From the NCBI GenBank assembly GCA_001950395.1, contig BDLO01000001.1, positions 248,001 to 312,000 on the forward strand: a stretch of DNA of 64,000 bases. The letters are read 5' to 3'. The stretch comes from Coriobacteriaceae bacterium EMTCatB1 (GTDB lineage: Bacteria > Actinomycetota > Coriobacteriia > Anaerosomatales > Anaerosomataceae). The notes beneath the pieces were generated by a model. The model saw only the letters and a list, made by a program, of their open reading frames with translations. It was not told the DNA's origin and searched no databases. The first letter of the stretch is position 1, and each line of letters begins with the position of its first letter. This document shows positions 20,089 through 31,980 of the stretch, one piece after another. The position numbers were made by a program, and so were the translations under genes.

Positions 20089-22176
20089 GTGAGGCCGGAG
20101 AAGGCGGTCCTCAAAGCGCTCAGAGACGCCCATCGATCGCTCACGGCGGAGGAAGCCGCAGAGCTCGTGTCGCGCTACGGGATCGAGTCGGCACGGACGG
20201 AGCGAGTGCTGCGTTCGCTCGTCTCGTCGGGCGCAGTGGCGGCGCTTCCAGACGGGCGCTACCTCGCTTTGAAGGAGCGCAACCTGCTCGTCGGGCGACT
20301 GTCGATGCACCGTCGCGGCTTCGCGTTCGTCTCGACGCCGCTCGGAGAGGTGTACGTGGCCCGGCGCGACACCGGCGGCGCCCTGCACGGCGACACCGTC
20401 GCGGTGCGGCTGCACACCCAGCGCGCGCGGGAGCGCCGTTCAGGCGAGGTCGTGCAGGTGCTCGAACGCGGCGTCACGCACGTGGTGGGGCGGCTCGAGC
20501 GGCACGGAGCGCTCGGAATCGTCGTGCCGACCGACCCGCGGATCCGGCACGAGGTCTTCGTGGACATGGCACGAAGCGAGCTTGCGGCGCGTGACAACGA
20601 CGTCGTCGTGGTGCGCGTCACGCGGTACCCGACGAGGCGCGATGCCATGCAAGGCGTCATCGAGGAGGTTCTCGGTCCGGCGGACGCGCCCGGCGTGGAC
20701 ATCGAGATCGTGATATGCGAGCACGGGTTGCGCACGGCGTTCCCGCCCGAGGTGACTGCTGCGTCAGAGAAGCTCACGATCGACGTCGAGGCCGAGCTTC
20801 AGGCCGGTAGGCACGACCTTCGCGACCTGTTCACCGTGACAATCGATCCCGTCGACGCGAAGGACTTCGACGATGCGATTTCCATCGAGCGGCGCGACGG
20901 CGGCGGCTTCCGGCTGTGGGTGCACATCGCCGACGTGAGCCACTACGTGCAGTGGGGCGACCCCGTCGACGAGGAGGCGCGCATCCGAGCGACCTCGGTG
21001 TACCTTGCGGACAGGGTGCTCCCGATGCTTCCCGAGCGCATCTCGAACGACCTGTGCTCCTTAACACCGGGGGAGGACCGGCTCGCGTTCACCGTCGAGT
21101 TCGAGTGCGACGCACGCGGAGCCGTAGGGGCGTACAAGCTCTACCCATCGGTGATCCGAAGCGACCGGCGGCTCGACTACGACAGCGTCGACGGGTGGCT
21201 CGAGAGCGGCGGCTTCCCGGATGCGGAGACGGAGCGGCTGCTGCTCGCGCTGCGCGACCTCGCCGCTCGGCTGCACGAGCGGCGCATCGAGCGCGGCGGG
21301 CTCGACTTCGAGACGGTCGAGGCGCGCGTGACGCTGGACGCGGACGGCCGCCCCACCGGCGTGACGCTCAGGCGCCGGACCGTGGCGACGAACATGATCG
21401 AGGAGGCGATGATCGCCGCCAACGAGGTCGTCGCGAGGCACATGCGCGACGCGGGCGCGCCGATGGTGTATCGCATCCACGAAGATCCGGATCCGGAGGC
21501 GCTCGACGAGCTTGCGGTCGTGCTGAAGGAGTTCGACTATCCGATCAAGGACGTCCACGGCGCGAGCCCGCAGACCTTCCAGCGCATCGTGGCGTTCGCG
21601 CACGGACGCCCGGAGGAGCTCCTCATCAACTCGCTGCTCATCCGCGCTCTTGAGCGAGCGCGCTACTCCGCGCTCCTCGAGTCGCACTTCGGGCTTGCGA
21701 GCGAGGCGTACTGTCACTTCACGAGCCCGATCCGCCGGTACCCCGACCTTCTCGTGCACCGCCTGCTCAAGGCGCAGCTCGCAAAGGCGCTGGACAAGGA
21801 GCCGGCTGCCAGCATCGCGCCCGAGCTCGACTGGCTGGCGGAGCACTGCTCGGTGATGGAGCGGGAAGCGGAGTCCGCGGAAGACGACTCCCAGCGGGTG
21901 AAGCTCGTGGAGCTCATGTCCGAGCACGTCGGCGAGGTGTTCGACGCGCTGATCACCGGCGTGGTGTCGTTCGGGATGTTCGTGCAGCTGGACAACACCG
22001 CCGAGGGGCTCGTGCACGTCAAGGCGATGGCCGACGACTACTACCACCTCGATGCCGAGCGCTTCATGCTCATCGGCGAGCGGAACGGCGCCGTCTACCG
22101 CCTCGGGCAGCGCGTGCGCGTGCGGCTGATTGACGCCGACGTCGCGGAGAAACGGCTGGACTTCGAGCTCGCGTAA
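20089..22176 (+). CDS. rnr: Ribonuclease R (RNB-family 3'-5' exoribonuclease)
   Basis: 695 aa, GTG 20089 with GAAGGGGG (20077-20084) upstream. An N-terminal winged-helix/cold-shock region (1-200), the RNB catalytic domain with DPVDAKDFDDAIS (metal-binding aspartates), FTSPIRRYPDLLVHRLL, and a C-terminal S1 domain (GEVFDALITGVVSFGMFVQL). It degrades structured RNA processively and takes part in rRNA and trans-translation quality control. Divergent from the acidic hypothetical gene. Confidence 0.96.
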   Translation: MRPEKAVLKALRDAHRSLTAEEAAELVSRYGIESARTERVLRSLVSSGAVAALPDGRYLALKERNLLVGRLSMHRRGFAFVSTPLGEVYVARRDTGGALHGDTVAVRLHTQRARERRSGEVVQVLERGVTHVVGRLERHGALGIVVPTDPRIRHEVFVDMARSELAARDNDVVVVRVTRYPTRRDAMQGVIEEVLGPADAPGVDIEIVICEHGLRTAFPPEVTAASEKLTIDVEAELQAGRHDLRDLFTVTIDPVDAKDFDDAISIERRDGGGFRLWVHIADVSHYVQWGDPVDEEARIRATSVYLADRVLPMLPERISNDLCSLTPGEDRLAFTVEFECDARGAVGAYKLYPSVIRSDRRLDYDSVDGWLESGGFPDAETERLLLALRDLAARLHERRIERGGLDFETVEARVTLDADGRPTGVTLRRRTVATNMIEEAMIAANEVVARHMRDAGAPMVYRIHEDPDPEALDELAVVLKEFDYPIKDVHGASPQTFQRIVAFAHGRPEELLINSLLIRALERARYSALLESHFGLASEAYCHFTSPIRRYPDLLVHRLLKAQLAKALDKEPAASIAPELDWLAEHCSVMEREAESAEDDSQRVKLVELMSEHVGEVFDALITGVVSFGMFVQLDNTAEGLVHVKAMADDYYHLDAERFMLIGERNGAVYRLGQRVRVRLIDADVAEKRLDFELA

Positions 22177-22264
22177 GCGCGAGAGCAGCGGACAGCGGTG
22201 CCGCGTCTCCAGGCGGGCGCGAGTCGGTTTGCCGCTCGCCGCGCTTGCGCTCCTCCGCAGACCC

Positions 22265-22273
22265 TGCTACAGT
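22265..22273 (+). promoter_or_regulatory. Extended -10 promoter of the trp T-box transcript
   Basis: TGCTACAGT directly upstream of the T-box leader; the transcript should start near 22280. Confidence 0.55.
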
Positions 22274-22284
22274 TCAGCGCAATC

Positions 22285-22570
22285 GCATACGCGCCTGTGA
22301 CGGGGAAGAGTACCCCGGGAGCGAAGCACAGAGAGTCGGGGACGGTGGAAACCCGGCCTGAGCGACCGGAGGGAATGGGCCCCTGAGGCACCGAGGCAAC
22401 GGCGGCGACGCCTACTAGTCTCGGCGGAAGCCCACCGATACAAGGGACCGGGTATGGACGGCCGCAAGGCCGGAGTACTGCAGGACGAGTGGCCGGCTTC
22501 ATCGCCGGCAACGAGGGTGGCACCGCGGGAGCTTGAGCTCTCGTCCCTTACGGGACGGGAGCTTTTTGTT
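22285..22570 (+). promoter_or_regulatory. T-box riboswitch with Trp (UGG) specifier controlling the trp operon
   Basis: The 421-base gap before trpE holds a T-box leader. The conserved T-box core AGGGTGGCACCGCGG lies at 22514-22528 and is followed by a terminator hairpin with a U-tract. An AGTA-containing stem I base is near 22308-22312, and the specifier region GGAATGGGCCCC places a UGG codon at 22376-22378, fitting tRNA-Trp. Uncharged tRNA-Trp would stabilise the antiterminator and switch on trpE and the six following genes. The specifier position is read from context, not from a fold computation. Confidence 0.9.
22536..22570 (+). terminator. T-box regulated terminator
   Basis: A 12-bp stem (22536-22547 with 22552-22563, one G-U pair) with loop TTAC, then a T-rich tract TTTTTGTTTT. 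It competes with the antiterminator formed by the GGTGG sequence just upstream. Confidence 0.9.
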
Positions 22571-22597
22571 TTGCGGTGCGTCGAGGAGGTGGCACGG

Positions 22598-24087
22598 GTG
22601 ATCATCCCGGGCAAAGAGGAGTTCGTGCGACTGGCGGCGGATCACGACGTGGTGCCGGTCGCGCGGGAGGTGTACGCGGACCTCGCGACGCCGATCTCGG
22701 CGTTCATGGCGCTTTCTGCCGGAGCCGAGAACGCGTTCCTTCTTGAAAGCGTTGAGGGCGGGGAGCGGCTCGGCCGGTACTCTTTCTTGGGCGTCGGCGA
22801 CCGAGGCGTCGTCACTGCGCGCGGGCACGAGGTCGTCATCGAGGACGGGGGCGTGGCTGGCATGCACGCCGAGGACCCGCTGCGCGTCGTGGAGCAGCGA
22901 GTCGGCGCAGGGCGCGTCGCTCGCGTGCCCGGGCTGCCGCTGTTCGTCGGAGGAGCGGTCGGCTACGTCGGGTACGAGGCCGCGTCGTGCTTCGAGAAGG
23001 TGCCGCGCCACTCGAACGACGAGCTCGGCCTGCCCGACCTCGCCTTCATGAACGCCGAGATCGTCGTGGCGTTCGACCACGCGCGCCGCGTGATGCAGGT
23101 GATAGCCGCGGTCAGGCCGGGTGGAGCGCCGGAGCGGGCGTACGACGCCGCTGTGGCGCGCATCGACGCCACGCTCGCGCGCATCGACCGCGGCCCTCTG
23201 GGCGCGGAGCTCGGGGCCGTGGGAGAGGCGGTGTCCGTACCGCTTTCGGAGCACACCTCCCGTGAGGACTTCCTTGCTGCCGTGGAAGCCGCCAAGGAGC
23301 ACATCGCTGCCGGCGACATCTTCCAGGTGGTGCTCTCGCAGCGCTTCTCGGCTCCCTACCCGGGCGACGGGCTCGACCTGTACCGCGTCCTTCGCGCCGT
23401 GAACCCGAGCCCGTACATGTTCTACCTGCGCACCCGGGAGGTGACGCTCGTGGGGTCGAGCCCGGAGCCGCTGGTGCGCGTCGAAGGCGATCGGGTGATG
23501 ACCCGCCCGCTCGCTGGGACGCGCCCCAGGGGATCGGACGCCGCCGCCGACAGCCGCCTGCGCACCGAGCTGCTCTCCGACGAGAAGGAGCGTGCTGAGC
23601 ACGTGATGCTCGTCGATCTCGGGAGAAACGACCTCGGGCGGGTGTGCGTGCCTGGCAGCGTGAGGGTCGAGCAGCTCATGGAGGTCGAGCGGTACAGCCA
23701 CGTGATGCACATCGTGAGCACCGTGGCAGGCACCATGCGTCCGGACGCCACGGCCATCGATGCGCTCGAGGCGACGTTCCCTGCTGGCACGGTCTCGGGC
23801 GCGCCGAAGATCCGCGCGATGGAGATCATCGCCGACCTGGAGCCTGCCGCACGGGGGCCGTATGCGGGTGTTGTCGGCTACCTCGGCGTCGACGGTGCGA
23901 TGGACATGTGCATCGCCATCCGCACCTTCGTCATCGCGCAGGGACGCGCCTACATCCAAAGCGGCGCCGGCATCGTCGCCGACAGCGATCCCGAGCGGGA
24001 GCACGAGGAGTGCCTGCACAAAGCCCAGGCGCTTCACAGGGCCCTTGAGCTCGCCGCGGGCATGCACGCGAAGGCGGAGGTGGCGTG

Positions 24088-24088
<1 letters not shown>
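22598..24088 (+). CDS. trpE: Anthranilate synthase component I
   Basis: 496 aa from GTG 22598, with AGGAGGT (22584-22590) 7 bases upstream; upstream in-frame codons belong to the T-box. Converts chorismate plus ammonia to anthranilate. Chorismate-binding signatures: DIFQVVLSQRF, PSPYMFYLR, LAGTRPRG, DLGRNDLGRV and GTVSGAPKIRAMEII. First gene of trpE-GD-C-B2-F-B-A; its stop touches the trpGD start. Confidence 0.97.
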
Positions 24089-25784
<1,696 letters not shown>

Positions 25785-25788
<4 letters not shown>

Positions 25789-26585
25789 ACGTGCTCGCCG
25801 ACATCGTGGCTGCGCGCAGACGGCGTGTCGCCCGTGATCTCGGCGGCGTGCCGCGCGAGGAGCTCGAGCGTCGAGCTGCGGCGGGGCGTCCGCGCCGGCC
25901 GTTCGCTGCGGCGCTTGCGGACTCGCCGAACGTCGCCGTCATCGCCGAAGTCAAGCGCAGCTCGCCGAGCGCCGGCGGGATCGCTCCCGAGTGCGACGCC
26001 GCTGCGCAGGCGCACGCGTACGAGCGCGGCGGCGCGGCGGCGATCTCGGTGCTCACGGAGCCCGAGCGGTTCGGCGGCAGTTTCGAGGACCTCGCGGCGG
26101 TGGCGGCTGCCGTGAGGCTGCCGGTGCTCTGCAAGGACTTCGTGGTCGACCCGGCGCAGCTCTACCTGGCTCGTGCAGCGGGCGCTGACGCCGTGCTGCT
26201 CATGGCGAGCGTGCTCGGTTCGGATCTTGCGCGCTTCGGAGAGATCGCCTCGAGCATCGGGCTCGAAGCGCTCGTGGAAGTCCACGACGAGGCGGAGCTC
26301 GAGCGTGCGAAACGCGCGGGCGCTCGCGTCGTGGGCGTGAACGCGCGCGACCTGCGCACGCTTGCGATCGACGCGAAGCGGGCTCGTGAGCTCGTGCGGC
26401 GTGCGCGCGAGCTCGCCGAGGTCGTGGTCGCAGAGAGCGGGATCCGCAGCCGTGCGGACGTCGAAGCGGCGGCCGCAGCTGGGGCTGATGCGGTGCTGGT
26501 GGGGACGGCGCTCATGGAGGCGTCGTCGCCTGAAGACGCAGTACGGGGACTGACGGGCGTGGGAAAGGAGAACGGTCATGCCTGA
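25785..26585 (+). CDS. trpC: Indole-3-glycerol phosphate synthase
   Basis: 266 aa, GTG 25785 overlapping the trpGD stop by 4 bases. TIM barrel with [12 protein letters not shown] (catalytic Lys loop), [22 protein letters not shown] and [11 protein letters not shown]. Closes the indole ring from carboxyphenylaminodeoxyribulose phosphate. Overlaps the next gene by 8 bases. Confidence 0.97.
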
Positions 26586-27918
26586 CAAGACGAGGTACGT
26601 GTTGGACGAGAAGGACATGCCGACCGCCTGGTACAACATCCAGGCCGACCTGGCAGAGCCGCTGCCGCCCCCGCTGGATGCCGAGGGCAACCCGATGGGG
26701 CCGGAGCAGCTGGCGGTGCTCTTCCCGATGGAGTGCATCAAGCAGGAGGTCTCGCAAGAGCGGTACATCGACATCCCGGGCGCGGTGATCGACGTCTACA
26801 AGACCTACCGCCCTTCGCCGCTCATCCGCGCGAAGGCGCTGGAGCGCGTGCTCGGGCTGCCTGAGGGCGTGAAGATCTTCTACAAGTACGAAGGCGTGTC
26901 GCCGGCAGGCTCGCACAAGCCGAACACCGCGATCCCGCAGGCGTACTACAACAAGCTCGAAGGCGTGAAGAAGATCTCGACCGAGACGGGCGCCGGCCAG
27001 TGGGGAAGCGCGCTTTCCATCGCGGGGGCTTTGTTCGGCATCGAGGTCGAGGTCTTCATGGTGAAGGTCTCCTACGAGCAGAAGCCGTATCGCCGGATCC
27101 TCATGGAGACCTACGGCGCGACCGTGCACGCGTCGCCGTCGAACCTCACGGAGGCCGGGCGGCACGTGCTTGCGATGGACCCGGATTCCACCGGCTCGCT
27201 CGGCATCGCGATCTCTGAAGCGGTGGAGGTCGCCGTCAAGGACCCGGACACGCACTACTCGCTCGGCAGCGTGCTCAACCACGTGTGCCTGCACCAGACG
27301 GTGATCGGGCTCGAGGCCATCCGTCAGATGGAGCTGGCGGAGGCGGAGCCGGACGTGGTCATCGGCTGCGTGGGCGGCGGGTCGAACTTCGCCGGCATCG
27401 CGTTCCCGTACTACAAGCGCCGGTTGGAGGGCAAGTCGAAGGCGAGGCTGGTCGCGGTCGAGCCGAAGGCGTGCCCGACGCTCACGGCCGGCGAGTACCG
27501 CTACGACTTCGGCGACGAGGCGAAGATGACGCCGCAGATGATGATGTACACGCTCGGGCACGACTTCGTGCCTGCTGGCATCCACGCAGGCGGTCTGCGC
27601 TACCACGGCGACTCGCCGCTCGTCTCGGCGCTCGTGCGGTCTGGCGACATCGAAGCGGTCGCGGTGCACCAGACCGCGTGCTTCGAGGCGGCCGTGACCT
27701 TCGCACGTGCTGAAGGCATCCTGCCAGCGCCGGAGTCCAGTCATGCCATCCGTCTGGCGATCGACGAGGCCCTTGCGGCCAAGGAGGCCGGCGAGGAGAA
27801 GACCGTGCTGTTCAACCTGTCTGGTCACGGCCACTTCGACCTCTCCGCGTACGAGGCGTACCTCGCCGGTCGGCTGAAGGACTACGACTTCGCTGCAGGC
27901 ACCGTCCTGCACGATTAG
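26578..27918 (+). CDS. TrpB2-type tryptophan synthase beta chain
   Basis: 446 aa, ATG 26578 with GGAAAGGAG upstream. Longer than TrpB1 and of the TrpB2 subgroup: N-terminal WYNIQADL, the PLP lysine in GSHKPNTAI, the phosphate-binding [11 protein letters not shown] loop and SGHGHFD at the end. TrpB2 proteins generally bind TrpA poorly and may scavenge indole or make tryptophan from free indole and serine. Here it lies in the same operon as a TrpB1 and TrpA, so both forms are co-regulated by the Trp T-box. Confidence 0.93.
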   Translation: MPDKTRYVLDEKDMPTAWYNIQADLAEPLPPPLDAEGNPMGPEQLAVLFPMECIKQEVSQERYIDIPGAVIDVYKTYRPSPLIRAKALERVLGLPEGVKIFYKYEGVSPAGSHKPNTAIPQAYYNKLEGVKKISTETGAGQWGSALSIAGALFGIEVEVFMVKVSYEQKPYRRILMETYGATVHASPSNLTEAGRHVLAMDPDSTGSLGIAISEAVEVAVKDPDTHYSLGSVLNHVCLHQTVIGLEAIRQMELAEAEPDVVIGCVGGGSNFAGIAFPYYKRRLEGKSKARLVAVEPKACPTLTAGEYRYDFGDEAKMTPQMMMYTLGHDFVPAGIHAGGLRYHGDSPLVSALVRSGDIEAVAVHQTACFEAAVTFARAEGILPAPESSHAIRLAIDEALAAKEAGEEKTVLFNLSGHGHFDLSAYEAYLAGRLKDYDFAAGTVLHD

Positions 27919-27926
27919 GAGCATCA

Positions 27927-28559
27927 GTGCGCACGCGGGTCAAGATCTGCGGCATCAGGAACGAGGCGGACGCGGCGCTCGCCGTGGCGGCGGGCGCCGA
28001 CGCCCTCGGGGTGGTGCTCGCGGAAAGCCCGCGTCAGGTGACGCTCGAGCAGGCGCGGCGAGCGCTTCGGGCGGTACCGCCGTTCGTGGCGCGCGTGGGC
28101 GTGTTCGTGGACGCCGAGCAGGATCTCGTGGCCGAGGCGGCGCGTGTGTTGGGGCTCTCGGCCGTGCAGTTCCACGGCGACGAGACGCCGGAGGAATGCG
28201 CGAGCGCGCCGCTGCCAGTCGTCAAGGCGTTCCGCATCGGCGGCGTCGAGGATCTTGCGGGCATCGACGCATACCGCGGCTCGGTCGCGGCTGTGCTGCT
28301 CGACGCACGGGTTCCGGGCGCGCGAGGCGGGACCGGCGTGCCGTTCGACTGGGAGGCCGTCCGCGGAGCGCTCCCGACGTGGGTCCCCGTGGTTGTCGCG
28401 GGCGGGCTTTGCGCGGACAATGTCCGGGCCGCCGTTCGCACGCTCCGACCGTACGCGGTTGACGTCTCCTCCGGCGTCGAAGCTGCGCCGGGCGTGAAGG
28501 ATGCGACGAAAGTGGAGCAGTTCATGGCTGCCGTGCGCGCGGCCGACGAGGAAAGGTGA
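27927..28559 (+). CDS. trpF: Phosphoribosylanthranilate isomerase
   Basis: 210 aa, GTG 27927 with TAGGAG 5 bases upstream. KICGIRNEADA at the start (catalytic Cys), QFHGDE, and the C-terminal DVSSGVEAAPGVKD phosphate-binding loop are typical. Catalyses the Amadori step between TrpD and TrpC. Confidence 0.96.
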   Translation: MRTRVKICGIRNEADAALAVAAGADALGVVLAESPRQVTLEQARRALRAVPPFVARVGVFVDAEQDLVAEAARVLGLSAVQFHGDETPEECASAPLPVVKAFRIGGVEDLAGIDAYRGSVAAVLLDARVPGARGGTGVPFDWEAVRGALPTWVPVVVAGGLCADNVRAAVRTLRPYAVDVSSGVEAAPGVKDATKVEQFMAAVRAADEER

Positions 28560-28562
28560 GAG

Positions 28563-29798
<1,236 letters not shown>

Positions 29799-29828
29799 GA
29801 GTTGGCGGGAGCGTCGCGGAGGTCGGCG

Positions 29829-30638
29829 GTGACGGCTGAGCGGCCGGGATCGCGTCTGGAGGCGGCCTTCCGGAAGGGACAGCCAGCGCTCGTCGTCTAC
29901 CTGATGGCGGGCTATCCCGACCGGGAGGCGTCGCTCCGCGCGCTTCACACCGTGGCAGACGCCGGCGCTGACGTCATCGAGCTTGGCGTCCCGTACGGCG
30001 ACCCGCTCGCCGACGGCCCGGTGATCGCCGAAGCGGCGCGCGTGGCCCGAAGCGTGCCCGGCGGTTTCGGGCTTGCGGAGACCATCGAGATGGCGAGCGA
30101 GTTCGTCGAGGCGCGCCGCGAGACGGGACCGCCTCTCGTGCTCATGACGTACCTCAATCCGCTCATGCGTCTCGGACTCTCGGAGTCGGCGTCTCGCATG
30201 CGCGGCGCCGGCGTTGCCGGCGTGATCGTCCCGGACATGCCCGTGGAGGCGGCGCGGCCGTGGCTTGGTGAGGCGCATGGGCTGGACACGGTCTTCTTGG
30301 CGGCGCCGACCTCGACGGACGACCGGATCCGCGCCGTGTGCGAGGCGTCCGCAGGGTTCGTCTACTGCGTGAGCTCGCTCGGGGTGACGGGGGAGCGCGA
30401 CCGGCTGTCAGACGCAGCGCGCGCGCTCGTCGAGCGCGTCAAGGCGCAGACGTCGCTGCCGGCAGCTGTGGGCTTCGGCATCTCGAGCGCGGAGCAGGCG
30501 GCCGAGGCGGCGGCGTTCGCCGACGGCGTGATCGTCGGGAGCGCGGTCGTCAGGCGGCAGCAGGATCCGGACGCGCTCGCGGCGCTCGTTGCCGAGCTCG
30601 CTGAGGCCGTGCACGGCGCGGAGCGCTCCGCGTCTTAG
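29829..30638 (+). CDS. trpA: Tryptophan synthase alpha chain
   Basis: 269 aa from GTG 29829, supported by GGAGG (29818-29822) 6 bases upstream; a TTG at 29802 lacks an SD. TIM barrel with YLMAGYPDRE, ELGVPYGDPLADGPVI (catalytic Glu/Asp) and VGFGISSAEQA. Cleaves indole-3-glycerol phosphate. Its stop overlaps the stop of the convergent gene by 4 bases. Confidence 0.96.
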   Translation: MTAERPGSRLEAAFRKGQPALVVYLMAGYPDREASLRALHTVADAGADVIELGVPYGDPLADGPVIAEAARVARSVPGGFGLAETIEMASEFVEARRETGPPLVLMTYLNPLMRLGLSESASRMRGAGVAGVIVPDMPVEAARPWLGEAHGLDTVFLAAPTSTDDRIRAVCEASAGFVYCVSSLGVTGERDRLSDAARALVERVKAQTSLPAAVGFGISSAEQAAEAAAFADGVIVGSAVVRRQQDPDALAALVAELAEAVHGAERSAS

Positions 30639-31300
30639 CGGCTTCGAAGCGCTCGGATCGCGAGCGCGAGGTCGTATGTGTCGCCAGGGACATCGAGCCC
30701 GAGCTCTTCGAGCACGCGCTCGGCCTTGCCGAACAGCGCGGCGAACGCGAGGTAGCGGCCCCACATGACGTGGCTCGCGACCGGGTCGTCGTCGAAGGCG
30801 CCGAAGTCCGCGATGTAGCGCCGAAGCGCCTCGACTGCTTCCGCCAGCCGGTCTCCCGCAGGCGTCCGCTTCCTGCCGCCGGGCACGAGGAGCCCGCGTG
30901 CGACGGCATCGTCCACCACCGTCGCCCGCCATGTGTCGATGCCGCGCTCGTACTCCACACGCCGGCCGCGCATCGCCGTCTTGAGCTCGGTCAGGCCGAG
31001 CACGGCGGAGCGGGCAAGCTGCGTGAACAGCAGGTTGGCGAGGAGCTGCTCTGAGCGGTCAAGCTCGTCCCACCGCGCGACGTTGAGCACGAACTCGAGC
31101 GTCGTCTCCTCGATGGGTCCGGCGATCGTCGTGACGCGCCGAGATCCCTTCCTGACCGGAGCGATCCCACGCGCCGCCCAGTCGACCAGCGTGGCGATGA
31201 CGGCGTCGTCGCTCACGCGTCCGCGGCGCACGACTGCATCCGCCGTGGCCGGTCGGAGCTCGTCGGGTATCTCGCGTAGGTACGTGAGCGCCTGGCTCAT
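30635..31300 (-). CDS. Soluble relative of the DUF2207 C-terminal cytoplasmic region
   Basis: 221 aa, ATG 31300 with GAGGCGG upstream. No membrane segment or signal. Its layout parallels the cytoplasmic half of the DUF2207 membrane protein two genes upstream: a winged-helix-like start (VSDDAVIATLVDWAARGIA against VGENELTATLMDLSNRGVI), then YERGIDTWRATVVDDA against YASGIDAWKTAVKRQA, then ALRRYIADFGAFDD against ALRRYLKDFSRLDE. It may be a duplicated soluble half that interacts with the membrane copy (inference). Function unknown. Last gene of a three-gene minus-strand unit. Confidence 0.7.
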   Translation of the reverse strand: MSQALTYLREIPDELRPATADAVVRRGRVSDDAVIATLVDWAARGIAPVRKGSRRVTTIAGPIEETTLEFVLNVARWDELDRSEQLLANLLFTQLARSAVLGLTELKTAMRGRRVEYERGIDTWRATVVDDAVARGLLVPGGRKRTPAGDRLAEAVEALRRYIADFGAFDDDPVASHVMWGRYLAFAALFGKAERVLEELGLDVPGDTYDLALAIRALRSR

Positions 31301-31311
31301 TGCTCGCCGCC

Positions 31312-31956
31312 TCAGAAGTCCAAGGTGAAGAATGCGTCGTCGTGATCGTCGTCTTCGGTGTGCTGTCGCTGCGCGACGGCGAGCATGACGTTGCGCTCGA
31401 TCACCTTCCAGTCAGGTCTCGCGTGCGTGCGCATCCAGGCGTCGTACGCCTCCGGATAGAACGCGTCGTGCAGGTACGCGAACCAATCGCTGTTCCACAC
31501 GTTGCCGTGCGCCGCGTAGCCGCCACGCGTCAGGATCCCGGCCTCCTCGAATTCGTACGCCACCGCGTCGCAGAAGTCGATGAACGGGGCCTGTGCGAGC
31601 GGCAGTATGCGCATGCACATCGTCATGAAATCGCAGTCCTGCCATCGGGTCGCCTCGAGCAGCTTGCCCGCGAACCCGGGCGCCCCGGAGTACACGGCGC
31701 GCACCATGACGAGCTGCGCCTTTCCCAAGCCGACCTTCCGCTCCTCCTGCCAGAGCTGGACGTAGTTGTTGCGCTCCAGCCAGTCCAGCGTGCATCCGAA
31801 CACGCCTTTCGCAAGCGTGCGGACGTCGACCTGCTTCCCTGCGGGCGAGGGGTAGCCGAACATCATGCCCGCCTGGGGCAGGAGCAGGTCGGAGCACAGG
31901 TACACCTTCGCTGCGATCGAGAACTCGTAGCCGTTCGGAGTCTGGATCTCGCTCAC
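31312..31956 (-). CDS. Hypothetical protein
   Basis: 214 aa from GTG 31956, because GGAGGGAGGA sits just upstream on this strand; a GTG at 31971 precedes that SD. No signal peptide or clear membrane segment. Rich in aromatic residues (NVWNSDWFAYLHDAFYPEAY) with an acidic, His-containing tail (TEDDDHDDAFF). I do not recognise the family. It lies between the DUF2207 protein and its soluble relative, 24 and 11 bases from each, so it probably works with them. Confidence 0.65.
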   Translation of the reverse strand: MSEIQTPNGYEFSIAAKVYLCSDLLLPQAGMMFGYPSPAGKQVDVRTLAKGVFGCTLDWLERNNYVQLWQEERKVGLGKAQLVMVRAVYSGAPGFAGKLLEATRWQDCDFMTMCMRILPLAQAPFIDFCDAVAYEFEEAGILTRGGYAAHGNVWNSDWFAYLHDAFYPEAYDAWMRTHARPDWKVIERNVMLAVAQRQHTEDDDHDDAFFTLDF

Positions 31957-31980
31957 GGTTCCTCCCTCCACGTCGACGCG